Shown one piece after another: positions 13,371-20,801 of a stretch of DNA of 38,363 bases (positions within the stretch are counted from its first letter, which is position 1; the number at the start of each line of letters is the position of its first letter). The DNA comes from a virus, in the IMG/VR virus record IMGVR_UViG_3300019776_000711, positions 1 to 38,363 of that record; one strand, written 5' to 3'. The translations under genes were made by a program, and so were the position numbers. The notes under the pieces were generated by a model. The model made no database searches and was not told the DNA's origin. It saw nothing but the letters and a program-made list of their open reading frames with translations.

Positions 13371-13826
13371 ATGACACAATCTCATAGTTTATCTTTCTTT
13401 CCAGATACCTGCATTTTCCCTTTAGATGGCAAACCTGATAAATTTGGGTACGCTCTACTATCTACAGCTGGTCAGCGTAGAGTTAGGGCGCATCGCATAG
13501 CATATCGATTGTTTAAAGGAGCCATACCGCAAGGTATGGTAGTTATGCATACCTGTGATAATCCCCTGTGCATCAATCCCAAACACCTGAAAATAGGAAC
13601 TCATGCTGATAATTATTCGGACATGATGGAAAAAGGAAGAAACGTTCGTGGACAAGGTTTATGGACAGCTAAATTAACTGAGAATGATGTTAAAGATATT
13701 AGGATTGCAAGGTTACAGAATGAATCTTATGGGGAGCTCGCAAAAAGATATTCTGTAACAAAAGCAACAATAATTAGTGTGATTAAAGGCCGCACATGGA
13801 AGCATGTTCCTGTGGTTGGAGTTTAA
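13371..13826 (+). CDS. HNH homing-type endonuclease under C4 RNA control
   Basis: 151 residues, HNH_3-type: RAHRIAYRLFKGAIPQGMVV followed by MHTCDNPLCINPKHLKIGTH, giving the H...N...H core and the paired cysteines typical of free-standing phage homing endonucleases. The C-terminal part (LTENDVKDIRIARLQNESYG then ELAKRYSVTKATIISVIKG) is a helix-turn-helix used by such enzymes to bind DNA. GGAG lies about nine bases before the ATG and is covered by the predicted C4 pairing. It may be a mobile gene that settled behind the C4 RNA in place of an antirepressor, or may itself act as an antirepressor-like effector; the former is simpler. Confidence 0.88.
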   Translation: MTQSHSLSFFPDTCIFPLDGKPDKFGYALLSTAGQRRVRAHRIAYRLFKGAIPQGMVVMHTCDNPLCINPKHLKIGTHADNYSDMMEKGRNVRGQGLWTAKLTENDVKDIRIARLQNESYGELAKRYSVTKATIISVIKGRTWKHVPVVGV

Positions 13827-13828
13827 TC

Positions 13829-14113
13829 ATGCCAACGCAAAGCAATATCCCATCAAAACGGGATAAATCAGACTCATCATCAAACGTAATCCAAACAAGC
13901 ACCAAGTTCATCGACCCCGAGCGCAGAAAAGCAATTGAATTGCAGAAGTGGCACCAGGAATTAAAAGACTTCCTCAAGCCACTATCAGATTCAGAGATTA
14001 TATTGCTGAATAATTTCACAAGACTTGTGTTTAAGAAGCCAAGGAAAAAACATCAAAAATGCAAGCCAAGTCAAATAATTAAATTCCCTACATTGACAAA
14101 TACAGGTGAATAA
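13829..14113 (+). CDS. Hypothetical protein before SSB
   Basis: 94 residues. Polar N-terminus, then FIDPERRKAIELQKWHQELK and DSEIILLNNFTRLVFKKPRK, and a basic tail. ATG 13829 has GGAG eight bases upstream and follows the HNH stop by two bases; the frame open upstream has no ribosome-binding site. The basic C-terminus could contact nucleic acid. No family recognised. Confidence 0.55.
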   Translation: MPTQSNIPSKRDKSDSSSNVIQTSTKFIDPERRKAIELQKWHQELKDFLKPLSDSEIILLNNFTRLVFKKPRKKHQKCKPSQIIKFPTLTNTGE

Positions 14114-14115
14114 AA

Positions 14116-14553
14116 ATGGCATCTCTTAACCGCGTAACACTCATCGGCAACTTAGGCAATGACCCTGACATGCGATACCTGCCAGACGGTACAGCGGTGG
14201 CAAAAATTTCAATAGCCACGACCGACACCTGGAAAGACAAAAACGGCGATAAGAAAGAAAAAACAGAGTGGCATCACATTGTTATATACCGCAAGCTTGC
14301 AGAAATTGCCGGTGAATATCTAAAGAAAGGCCGATCTGTTTATATCGAAGGCCGTTTGAAAACAGACAAATGGACTGACAAACAAGGCGTTGAACGCTAC
14401 ACCACAAACATTATTGCAACCGATTTAAAAATGCTTGGCAGCAAACAGAATGACCAACAGTCTGAAAGCAATTCCACACCTGCAAAAGCTGGCGCAAGCG
14501 GCGGTAATGATGGCGGGTTTGATGATATGGATGATCCGGACATCCCGTTTTAG
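14116..14553 (+). CDS. ssb: Single-stranded DNA-binding protein
   Basis: 145 residues, OB-fold at about 1-110: LNRVTLIGNLGNDPDMRYLP, then EWHHIVIYRKLAEIAGEYLK and KGRSVYIEGRL. A Gln/Ser/Gly-rich linker leads to the acidic tip DDMDDPDIPF, the peptide by which bacterial SSBs recruit partner proteins. It is typical in size and layout. It coats single-stranded DNA during phage replication and recombination. It lies two bases after the preceding gene, in one operon with the nuclease and excisionase genes. Confidence 0.97.
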   Translation: MASLNRVTLIGNLGNDPDMRYLPDGTAVAKISIATTDTWKDKNGDKKEKTEWHHIVIYRKLAEIAGEYLKKGRSVYIEGRLKTDKWTDKQGVERYTTNIIATDLKMLGSKQNDQQSESNSTPAKAGASGGNDGGFDDMDDPDIPF

Positions 14554-14562
14554 GAGTAAACA

Positions 14563-15132
14563 ATGACACCAGAACAATTAGCATACGACAAGTACAAGAA
14601 TCTAAAGTTAGCAGCAGCTGACATTGGTATCAGCTGGAACACGCTTTATTCACGCCTAAAGAAACAAGGCGTGCCCGTGATTGGCGATAAACTCCGTTAT
14701 GGGTCTGATAGAGATAAATTATCAGCAATGGCTGAATCTGAGTTCAAAAGAATTGTTCCAAATGCTGTGGCAATGAATGATATTAGATGGCAGTACAAAT
14801 ACGATTTTACTGTGGATGGTTATAAGGTAGATGTTAAAAGCTCAATGCCTCAGAAGAAGCTGAAAAGATACGAAAACAAATCATGGGCTTTTTCTCTAAA
14901 AAAACAGACCTTATTCTGTGATTTTCTATGCTGTTTCTGTTTCGATGTAAATAGGAATATAAGTAATATCTTAGTTATTCCGAAAGAGTTTTTTATTGGC
15001 CTGAAGACAATCACTGTTTCATGCAATGGAAATAGCAAGTGGCTTGATTATTCTATTAATGAACATGACTTAAGCAATTTCTTCATATCAATGAATAACG
15101 ATTCGGATCTGCTGGAAATAAATAGCAAATGA
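14563..15132 (+). CDS. PD-(D/E)XK nuclease with N-terminal helix-turn-helix
   Basis: 189 residues. Residues about 12-36 form a helix-turn-helix (KLAAADIGISWNTLYSRLKK). The rest fits a PD-(D/E)XK fold: E60 on a leading helix (MAESEFKR), D81 in YDFTVDG, and D90-V91-K92 in YKVDVKSS, then hydrophobic strands with several cysteines. It resembles group-I-intron-type PDDEXK endonucleases such as I-Ssp6803I relatives. No intron is visible nearby, so it is probably a free-standing homing or recombination nuclease. AGGAG precedes the ATG; the TGA overlaps the excisionase ATG. Confidence 0.7.
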   Translation: MTPEQLAYDKYKNLKLAAADIGISWNTLYSRLKKQGVPVIGDKLRYGSDRDKLSAMAESEFKRIVPNAVAMNDIRWQYKYDFTVDGYKVDVKSSMPQKKLKRYENKSWAFSLKKQTLFCDFLCCFCFDVNRNISNILVIPKEFFIGLKTITVSCNGNSKWLDYSINEHDLSNFFISMNNDSDLLEINSK

Positions 15133-15407
15133 CCAACTACGTCACCATAAAAAAATTCTGCGCTGATACAGGATATTCAGAAAACGCCGTTTATTCAAAA
15201 ATCTCGCGCGGTGACTGGAAACTTGGTAAAGAGTATATTAAAGCCCCTGACGGAAGAATTTTAATCAACATTGAAGGTTACGAGAAATGGGCGGAAAGTA
15301 CCCAGGCGTGCGCGAATCCAGCGAATCATCAATTGAAATCGATTTCTACTATAACGGCCAGCGCTGCCGGGAACGTCTCGCACTCAAGCCCTCCCCCGCT
15401 AACCTGA
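15129..15407 (+). CDS. xis: Excisionase
   Basis: 92 residues. TIKKFCADTGYSENAVYSKI and KAPDGRILINIEGYEKWAES match the winged-helix excisionases of temperate phages, which bend attachment-site DNA and direct integrase to excise. The fold is complete by about residue 58. The remaining 35 residues overlap the integrase gene in another frame and are Ser/Pro-rich, so probably unconstrained. The ATG overlaps the previous stop (ATGA). Confidence 0.88.
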   Translation: MTNYVTIKKFCADTGYSENAVYSKISRGDWKLGKEYIKAPDGRILINIEGYEKWAESTQACANPANHQLKSISTITASAAGNVSHSSPPPLT

Positions 15408-16429
15408 AAAAAGCCTCGCTGCATCGCGCGGCGATTCTCAACGCGATCGAAGCCGGAACGTTCGACTACGCGTACACATTCCCGAAATCAAAAAACGCGC
15501 ACAAGTTCGCGCCATCGCAATACACCGTAAAAACTTACCTCACCGAGTGGCTGGAAAATAAACGGCCTGTGCTGAAAGCCAGCACGCACAAAGACTACAC
15601 CAAGACATTGCTGAATATCATCGTGCCGCGCTTCGGAGCCACGCTGCTGCACATGCTCACCCGTAACGACATCCGGCAATGGATCGCTACGGTGGATTGC
15701 TCGAATAAACGCATCGCAAACATCCTAAGCCCGCTCCGCGCAGCACTGCAAGACGCGCAGCATGATGATCTGATTCAATCGAATCCGCTATTCAGCTGGA
15801 CGTACAAACGCAACGAAGCGCCGCAGAAAACTTATCACATCGATCCGTTTAATAGAGAAGAACAGCAGGCAATCATCAACGCCGCAACCGGGCAGGCGCG
15901 TAATCAGGTCATCACATTTTTTTGGACTGGAATGCGCACCAGCGAACTGATCGCGCTGGAATGGACCGACATCGACTGGCAGCGGAAAAAGATATGCGTG
16001 AATAAGGCCGTAACGCAGCACGCAGAATCTGATGAGACCACAAAAACAAAAACCGGAACTAGGGAAATCGACATACTACCGCCGGTCGAACAGGCGCTGA
16101 TCGATCAGAAAAAACACACCCTGCTGCACGGCAATAAAATATTCCACAACCCTCGCACCGGCGAACCGTGGAAAGGCGATCAAGCGATTAGAAAAACATT
16201 GTGGGTGCCGCTGCTGAAAAAAGCAGGCGTGAGATATCGCAACCCCTACCAAACACGCCACACCTACGCATCAATGATGCTATCGGCCGGGGAGAATCTG
16301 GCTTGGGTATCTAATCAAATGGGGCATTGCGACGTACTGATCACCGCGCGGACATACGCACGATGGATTGTCAGCAATGAAAAGCAGGGAATGAAGGCTT
16401 TGGAAATGTTCGGAGAAAAGAACGGTTAA
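15287..16429 (+). CDS. int: Tyrosine-type integrase
   Basis: 380 residues: an arm-binding N-terminal domain (MGGKYPGVRESSESSIEIDF, DUF3596-like), a SAM-like core-binding domain (about 75-165) and a catalytic domain. Catalytic features: R217 in FFWTGMRTSEL, R324 in PYQTRHTYAS, H347 in QMGHCD and Y357 in TYARW. The histidine of the usual HxxR box is Tyr321, as I recall for the whole NPYQTRHT subgroup. It starts inside xis, with weak GAG/AAGG signals before the ATG. It ends just before the attP region; integration probably targets the 3' end of a tmRNA or tRNA gene. Confidence 0.95.
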   Translation: MGGKYPGVRESSESSIEIDFYYNGQRCRERLALKPSPANLKKASLHRAAILNAIEAGTFDYAYTFPKSKNAHKFAPSQYTVKTYLTEWLENKRPVLKASTHKDYTKTLLNIIVPRFGATLLHMLTRNDIRQWIATVDCSNKRIANILSPLRAALQDAQHDDLIQSNPLFSWTYKRNEAPQKTYHIDPFNREEQQAIINAATGQARNQVITFFWTGMRTSELIALEWTDIDWQRKKICVNKAVTQHAESDETTKTKTGTREIDILPPVEQALIDQKKHTLLHGNKIFHNPRTGEPWKGDQAIRKTLWVPLLKKAGVRYRNPYQTRHTYASMMLSAGENLAWVSNQMGHCDVLITARTYARWIVSNEKQGMKALEMFGEKNG

Positions 16430-16585
16430 ATACCGGGCTTCGGACGGCGGTTCAATTCCCGATACTTCTACAGCTTTACAGAAAATCATTGATAGTCAAC
16501 ATTTGGCCAACATGAATAAAAATATCAATATGAAACAGTTATATATAAACAGTGAAAGCGGGTTCAATTCCCGCCGCCTCCACCA
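16430..16585 (+). other. attP region with two tRNA-like T-arm sequences
   Basis: GCGGGTTCAATTCCCG at 16558-16573, continuing through CGCCTCC to CCA at 16585, is a complete T-arm plus acceptor end with CCA. It fits the 3' end of betaproteobacterial tmRNA as I recall it. A partial copy, GGTTCAATTCCCG, lies at 16449-16461 behind CTTCGGACGGC, 112 bases upstream. No 5' part of a tmRNA or tRNA is present, so the complete copy is likely the att core that restores the host gene on integration. Confidence 0.65.
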
Positions 16586-16616
16586 TTTAATGTATTAATA
16601 TCAACAAGTTAAAACT

Positions 16617-16655
16617 AAAAAAGTGTCCATATTTAAGCATAAATGGTCACTTTTT
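16617..16655. terminator. Bidirectional terminator-like inverted repeat
   Basis: An imperfect inverted repeat, AAAAAAGTG...CACTTTTT, with inner CCAT/ATGG pairing around a short AT-rich loop. It has A and T runs on both sides and lies between the converging integrase and tail genes. The rest of 16586-16733 is AT-rich without a gene and contains GGTCAGC twice (near 16666 and 16678). Confidence 0.55.
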
Positions 16656-16733
16656 AGCATAGTTTGGTCAGCTTTTTGGTCAGCATTCGCAATAGAATAA
16701 TTATCAAATGAGCATTCCATTTCCATTTATTAG

Positions 16734-17897
16734 TTACAAATCCATAGCACCAGAATAAAACGCAGGTTTTGCGATCATCACCTCGAAATCTGTGTTCAGT
16801 CTTTTTGAATATTGACCAACGAATATACGGTTTAATAAATCGTCATCAGCAGCGCCTGGTGTGCGGTCACTATGATGTATATTGCGTTGCGGATGCGGTG
16901 CGCCAGCCAACGGGAATAGGCACTTATTAGGGTGGGATACTTCATAAGCGGCAACGGTAGTAGAATATAAGTCAGCTACAATTTGCCACGTTAATGCATA
17001 TGCCGTTCTAATTTTTACCGTATACCTGCCGGTTTCAAGATCGCTGTAGGATGCACTTTTTTTGAAGAACACGTCAAATTCAAAGAATTCACCAGTTGGT
17101 ACAGGTACTGTATAGTTCTTGTATCTTATGTATTCTTCGAGAATACCAGCGCCACCAGCATTGCTATCTATAATAACCTCCCAGCCTGGAGTTCCAACTG
17201 GGACCCCAAATTCAGCGGCATCCACACTATCCGCACTGATTATTGTCACAATGTGCCGTAATCTTCCATCATTCGATGTAATGTAAGCATTTTTTGTATC
17301 GAAAATCGTGGTACGTCTATTGTCAGTATCGTATTTGCCAGTAAGATCATTAACCCAGAAAAAACAATTAAACCCTATTTGAGCAAAGTCAGAAGATAGC
17401 ATAAGGTTGCGGTTAAGATTAAACCATACCTGTTGCCGGTATCCAACCAATGATGAGGGAGCGGTATAGACTGAGTTATTTACAGCAAGCAATTTGAAAC
17501 TGAGTGCTTTTGTATTTACCCCTTCAATAACCACATCTTTAAGAGATATTTGACAAGATGACTGTACGCCGGACATGTCACTTGTCGGGAAACCATTGTA
17601 ATAATCTATCAAGTACACGCCGTAAAGAGTGGTGGCGTACATCGGCGAACCGGTTGGAGGGCCGTAACCTGTCTCAGTATCCGTGCCTGTAATTGGCAGA
17701 TCACAAACAAAATTCCGGTCATTCGGAACCGTACCCCCATTGGCTATAAAAATCAGGCTTGCCGGATTATCCAGCCCGTGGAAATTATTTGGGCTTGATA
17801 TTGTTACCCCAGCAAAATTTGTTTTGAAAATAGTCTCTATGTTTTCGTTACGTGAACGAATTTTGAAGTTTGATCGCGCGCTATAGTTACCGGACAT
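16734..17897 (-). CDS. Tail-associated protein, likely receptor-binding or fibre tip
   Basis: 387 residues from ATG 17897; ATG 17915 is an alternative that overlaps the previous gene. Beta-rich throughout, with many aromatic residues and Asn/Gly turns (GVYLIDYYNGFPTSDMSG, ETGRYTVKIRTAYALTWQIV). This is compatible with a jelly-roll, lectin or polysaccharide-lyase-like fold. No catalytic motif can be pinned. It is the last gene of the late operon, where host-range proteins often sit, and more AT-rich than the core tail genes. Function inferred from place and composition. Confidence 0.5.
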   Translation of the reverse strand: MSGNYSARSNFKIRSRNENIETIFKTNFAGVTISSPNNFHGLDNPASLIFIANGGTVPNDRNFVCDLPITGTDTETGYGPPTGSPMYATTLYGVYLIDYYNGFPTSDMSGVQSSCQISLKDVVIEGVNTKALSFKLLAVNNSVYTAPSSLVGYRQQVWFNLNRNLMLSSDFAQIGFNCFFWVNDLTGKYDTDNRRTTIFDTKNAYITSNDGRLRHIVTIISADSVDAAEFGVPVGTPGWEVIIDSNAGGAGILEEYIRYKNYTVPVPTGEFFEFDVFFKKSASYSDLETGRYTVKIRTAYALTWQIVADLYSTTVAAYEVSHPNKCLFPLAGAPHPQRNIHHSDRTPGAADDDLLNRIFVGQYSKRLNTDFEVMIAKPAFYSGAMDL

Positions 17898-17901
17898 AGT
17901 A

Positions 17902-18798
17902 TTAGGCCGCCGCATGAATGAAATAGATCGCGCAACTCTCTATTTTCTGTGTATCCGCGATTCCATCAGCAGCCCCATCAACAAGCTTCATGCATACAGA
18001 CAGATAATTAATCGCCGAATCAAGATTAGATATAGCAACCTGGGATGCTCTAGTGGTTGCAGAAATGCCCTGCCATAAAACAGAACCAATAGGCCCAGTT
18101 TTTTTGATGTACGTAGAGTCCTCGATCACCCACACGGGGCGCTCATCCCACCCAACGTTTGCCGCGGAGCTTGTTGTTACTACATCTGATCCATCAAGAA
18201 TAAGCGTGTCGCTTGTGGTACCAAGGGTTCCTAGCCTATATTCACGGTTTAACTTATCAGTTGTTCCTGTTTTTGCCATCGCGAAATCGATAGCTATCCT
18301 GTCACCGACTTGCAATAAAGATTTGCCGTTATTTATAGGTATTGCTACCTGCAGCATAACCTGAGCAGTGTCTTTGTTAGAGGATTTGGTAACGTTATAG
18401 ATATGCCCCATAAGTATTGGCGTGTGCGTTTGATAACGCCACAGCGTGCCGTTGCTGTATAGAACCGGGCTTCCCAATCCAGCCCACGGGCCTGTGATCC
18501 TCCACCCAGGATAAGATGACGGATTTGGAGCGCTAGCGAATGAAGAATAATAAATCTGCGGACTTTCGAGGGTCCAAGACGTTCCACCAGTAACCAGAAT
18601 TCCCCCAGCACCGCGTGAATCTTGGTGTATGTCTGTTATTCTTATCGTAACACCAGTGAAATCAGTAGATACTTTGGTAATAAAGTCAGCCCAAGCAAAT
18701 TCGTAAGGATCAAGCGGATTTCCGTCAATATCCGTCAATCTGCCGCTTGTAATCCGGGTAACTTGTTGGTCCCTTAGCGTGCCAAGTATATTCAGCAT
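17902..18798 (-). CDS. Tail-associated protein, unknown
   Basis: 298 residues, beta-rich, Ser/Thr/Gly-rich, no signal peptide: for example DFTGVTIRITDIHQDSRGAG, LQVAIPINNGKSLLQVGDRI and LNREYRLGTLGTTSDTLIL. It follows the 104-residue gene after nine bases and runs into the next tail gene. It may be a fibre or spike component with that gene. I recognise no family. Confidence 0.5.
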   Translation of the reverse strand: MLNILGTLRDQQVTRITSGRLTDIDGNPLDPYEFAWADFITKVSTDFTGVTIRITDIHQDSRGAGGILVTGGTSWTLESPQIYYSSFASAPNPSSYPGWRITGPWAGLGSPVLYSNGTLWRYQTHTPILMGHIYNVTKSSNKDTAQVMLQVAIPINNGKSLLQVGDRIAIDFAMAKTGTTDKLNREYRLGTLGTTSDTLILDGSDVVTTSSAANVGWDERPVWVIEDSTYIKKTGPIGSVLWQGISATTRASQVAISNLDSAINYLSVCMKLVDGAADGIADTQKIESCAIYFIHAAA

Positions 18799-18807
18799 AT
18801 GTGCCCC

Positions 18808-19122
18808 TTAATAATCACCGAGGTAATCAAGCCGCACGGTTGACGTGACGCCTGCGGTGATAATTCCTACGTAATCGCCGTTACTTACGAACAGCTCATC
18901 GGAATTGTTGTTCCACACCGTGATGCCGCGTTTCGATCCGCTGGCTGCTACGGTTTCAGCATCATCTTTCAATGCCGCAATCCGGTAAAAGACATCGGCA
19001 CCAGAAACAAGCATGCGGTATCGCCCCTTGACTGTAATTGGTCCGATGCTGGATGCCGTTCCTGTTGCGCTGGCCTGTGCCGGGTTGTCGACATTACGCG
19101 CGGAGGTTGCTGTATTGCTCAT
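18808..19122 (-). CDS. Small beta-rich phage structural protein
   Basis: 104 residues: Ala/Thr/Ser-rich N-terminus, then ITVKGRYRMLVSGADVFYRI and a beta-type C-terminus (VWNNNSDELFVSNGDYVGII). GGAG lies before the ATG and an intrinsic terminator lies directly upstream (19137-19168). Its compact beta-sandwich-like character suggests a virion surface or tail accessory protein. Unknown family. Confidence 0.5.
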   Translation of the reverse strand: MSNTATSARNVDNPAQASATGTASSIGPITVKGRYRMLVSGADVFYRIAALKDDAETVAASGSKRGITVWNNNSDELFVSNGDYVGIITAGVTSTVRLDYLGDY

Positions 19123-19136
19123 GTGTCAGGCTCCAA

Positions 19137-19168
19137 AATAAAAAAGCCGCAACGTCTCCGCAGCGGCC
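19137..19168 (-). terminator. Intrinsic terminator before the 19122 gene
   Basis: On the minus strand GCCGC...GCGGC followed by TTTTTTATTTT, then the GGAG of the next gene. Confidence 0.75.
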
Positions 19169-19191
19169 TGATTCACTTCGATTGATCTTGC

Positions 19192-19461
19192 TTACTTCTT
19201 CGGTTTTTCTTTCTGAGCATTCGCCCAATCTGACAGATCTTTATGCCGCGCCTGGCAGTCATAATAAAGCTGCGCACGATCGATGCTGTTTTCCAGGATC
19301 GTCGACAGTTTTCCGTCTCGCGCATCAGGGAGGTTTGGGCAATCGGCCGTCAGTGCCGCCGGCGGAACCCGGCGCGGCGGGTGGACGGGAATTGTAGAGA
19401 AGCAAGCCGTCAGCATCGAGGCTGCAATCAGCGTAACCGCCATTCTTATCAATGTTTTCAT
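19192..19461 (-). CDS. Outer-membrane spanin lipoprotein (Rz1-like)
   Basis: 89 residues with a lipoprotein signal MKTLIRMAVTLIAASMLTAC (lipobox LTAC, Cys20) and a proline-rich segment (IPVHPPRRVPPAAL) just after it. It then has DCPNLPDARDGKL and a helical C-terminus. This is the o-spanin pattern. The start lies inside the i-spanin gene in another frame (137-base overlap), the classical Rz/Rz1 arrangement. It spans the periplasm with the inner-membrane partner to fuse membranes in the last step of lysis. Confidence 0.85.
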   Translation of the reverse strand: MKTLIRMAVTLIAASMLTACFSTIPVHPPRRVPPAALTADCPNLPDARDGKLSTILENSIDRAQLYYDCQARHKDLSDWANAQKEKPKK

Positions 19462-19705
19462 TTGCCTCTTCCTTCACTTTAACGTACACAGTGCGCACCA
19501 CCTCGCGCACGTCTTCATAACGCTGCGCTATTTGGTTGTCCTCTTCGGCTTGCTTGTCCGCAGCAACCTGGATCTCCTGCATCACCTCAAACTGTTCCGC
19601 TTTGTGTCCAGTTTCGCAGTGATCTGTACCGAGCCAATAACCACCACCGAATGACGCCAGCAATGACAGCAACGCAGCCAGTAAAAAATAGGGATTCAAC
19701 AGCAT
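19325..19705 (-). CDS. Inner-membrane spanin (Rz-like)
   Basis: 126 residues: an N-terminal membrane anchor (PYFLLAALLSLLASFGGGYW) followed by a periplasmic coiled coil (EQFEVMQEIQVAADKQAEED then NQIAQRYEDVREVVRTVYVK). It ends in a CSLDADGLLLYNS motif, the usual i-spanin end, and a low-complexity tail encoded where it overlaps Rz1. AGGTGA precedes ATG 19705. It works with the o-spanin above. Confidence 0.85.
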   Translation of the reverse strand: MLLNPYFLLAALLSLLASFGGGYWLGTDHCETGHKAEQFEVMQEIQVAADKQAEEDNQIAQRYEDVREVVRTVYVKVKEEANENIDKNGGYADCSLDADGLLLYNSRPPAAPGSAGGTDGRLPKPP

Positions 19706-19723
19706 GTCATCACCTGTAAAAAT

Positions 19724-19748
19724 AAAAAAAGCCGCTCAGAGGCGGCTT
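19724..19748 (-). terminator. Intrinsic terminator before the spanin genes
   Basis: Minus strand GCCGC-loop-GCGGC followed by TTTTTTTATTTTT, placed between the 19774 gene and the Rz ribosome-binding site. Confidence 0.85.
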
Positions 19749-19773
19749 TCTGGTGTTGCTATAAAACTTATCG

Positions 19774-20107
19774 TTAACTTACGGCTTGCTCGGTTGCAGC
19801 AGCATCGGTAGTTGCCGCATCGGCTGTCGGTGCATCAGGATTTTCCGCATCGGCAACATCCAGATTGCCGTTCAAACGGTTAACCGCATCCACGATTTCC
19901 TGCGGAACATTGGTCGCATTCTCGACCGTTGTTTTCAGCGCACGCACTTCACCGATGATCTTTTCAGTTTTTGGCGTTCGCAGCATTCAATGCATCCAAA
20001 AGTTCTTTCTGATTCATTGCAATCTTCCTCAATAAATATTCCTGCCGTCTCAGAGTATCGACCACAACGGCGGCAGTGACCGCCATGATCTGTTTACGCT
20101 TACTCAT
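19774..20107 (-). CDS. Small phage protein split by a one-base shift
   Basis: Two frames join into one sensible protein. ATG 20107 (ATGA overlap with the holin stop), or ATG 20017 with a good GAGGAAG ribosome-binding site, encodes ...MNQKELLDALNAANAK and then stops at 19964. The frame 19774-19986 continues TEKIIGEVRALKTTVENATN and an Ala/Asp-rich tail. Removing one base from the five-base A-run (minus strand, 19968-19972) fuses them exactly. It may be a sequencing or replication indel, or less likely programmed slippage. The joined protein is Leu/Ala-helical with a probably disordered C-terminus. Function unknown; it sits in the lysis cassette. Confidence 0.6.
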
Positions 20108-20448
20108 GATTTGTTTTTATCGGTCTCTGTTTTTATTTTATGGGCGATGAATTGCTCGATCAGGAAAAGCAGGCGTGTGCCCATGTGACCGCTGATTCCT
20201 GATGCCGCAGCGCACACACCCATCGGCTGATCGTAGGATGCCAGCAGCATGAAAATAGCCACGCCGACAAAACCGCTGATGATGATCTCCCCGATCAATT
20301 CAGCGAAATTGAAAACGCGCGTGTGCCCCTGCTTAACTTTCGCGATCCAATTCACGAAACCGCCGACGAAAGCCATGCCGACAGCCAGCGCCCAAGTTGC
20401 CAGAGACCATGTAGTAGGGTCTTTGAACGGCATGTTATTCATATCCAC
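20104..20448 (-). CDS. Holin, LydA/Hol44-like
   Basis: 114 residues with hydrophobic segments at about 14-36 (SLATWALAVGMAFVGGFVNW) and 50-70 (EIIISGFVGVAIFMLLAS), plus a third weaker stretch. Near the end is GHMGTRLLFLIEQF, which I associate with the LydA/phage_holin_3 type. The C-terminus is charged (KIKTETDKNKS). Holins form the inner-membrane lesion that times lysis. It is next to the DUF883-like gene and upstream of Rz/Rz1, as expected of a lysis cassette. Confidence 0.75.
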   Translation of the reverse strand: MDMNNMPFKDPTTWSLATWALAVGMAFVGGFVNWIAKVKQGHTRVFNFAELIGEIIISGFVGVAIFMLLASYDQPMGVCAAASGISGHMGTRLLFLIEQFIAHKIKTETDKNKS

Positions 20449-20450
20449 AG

Positions 20451-20741
20451 CTAAATCACGGAATGAAGCCAGAACCCGCCGACCGCTCCCAGTGCGAACA
20501 CGAACGCGATGTACAGCGCGGAGTATTTGCTCTCTTTCGCTTTATCAAGCAATCGGTCAGCGACCGGATCGGCTTTTGAGTTCAAGCGCTGGAATTCGTC
20601 GATATGATCATTCGCCGCAACTTTCGCGCCATCGATCGCAGCGGTGACATTCGCCCGCAAATCAGCAAGGCTGCTTTGACTGGCAATATCTTTAACGTGC
20701 TGTAAAGCGCTTTCGATATTTTTTTTAAGTTCTTGCGACAT
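20451..20741 (-). CDS. DUF883/ElaB-like small membrane protein
   Basis: 96 residues: an amphipathic helical N-terminus (SQELKKNIESALQHVKDIAS, ANVTAAIDGAKVAANDHIDE) and a C-terminal membrane segment (YSALYIAFVFALGAVGGFWL). This is the ElaB/YgaM/DUF883 layout. GGAG lies seven bases before ATG 20741, better than the upstream in-frame start at 20753. It may act as an accessory lysis protein or antiholin given its place before the holin; this is inference. Confidence 0.6.
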   Translation of the reverse strand: MSQELKKNIESALQHVKDIASQSSLADLRANVTAAIDGAKVAANDHIDEFQRLNSKADPVADRLLDKAKESKYSALYIAFVFALGAVGGFWLHSVI

Positions 20742-20755
20742 CGTTTTCTCCAAAA

Positions 20756-20782
20756 TAAAAAAGCCGCTGGTAAGGCGGCTTT
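20756..20782 (-). terminator. Intrinsic terminator between fibre-assembly and lysis genes
   Basis: Minus strand AGCCGC-N7-GCGGCT followed by TTTTTATTTT, directly ahead of the GGAG of the next gene. Confidence 0.85.
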
Positions 20783-20801
20783 TGGTTGCGGCGCGGCATT
20801 A

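Noticed and set aside
16430-16585. A complete tRNA or tmRNA gene
   Set aside because: Only the T-arm and acceptor 3' strand are present; no 5' acceptor strand, anticodon arm or tag-coding region lies upstream.
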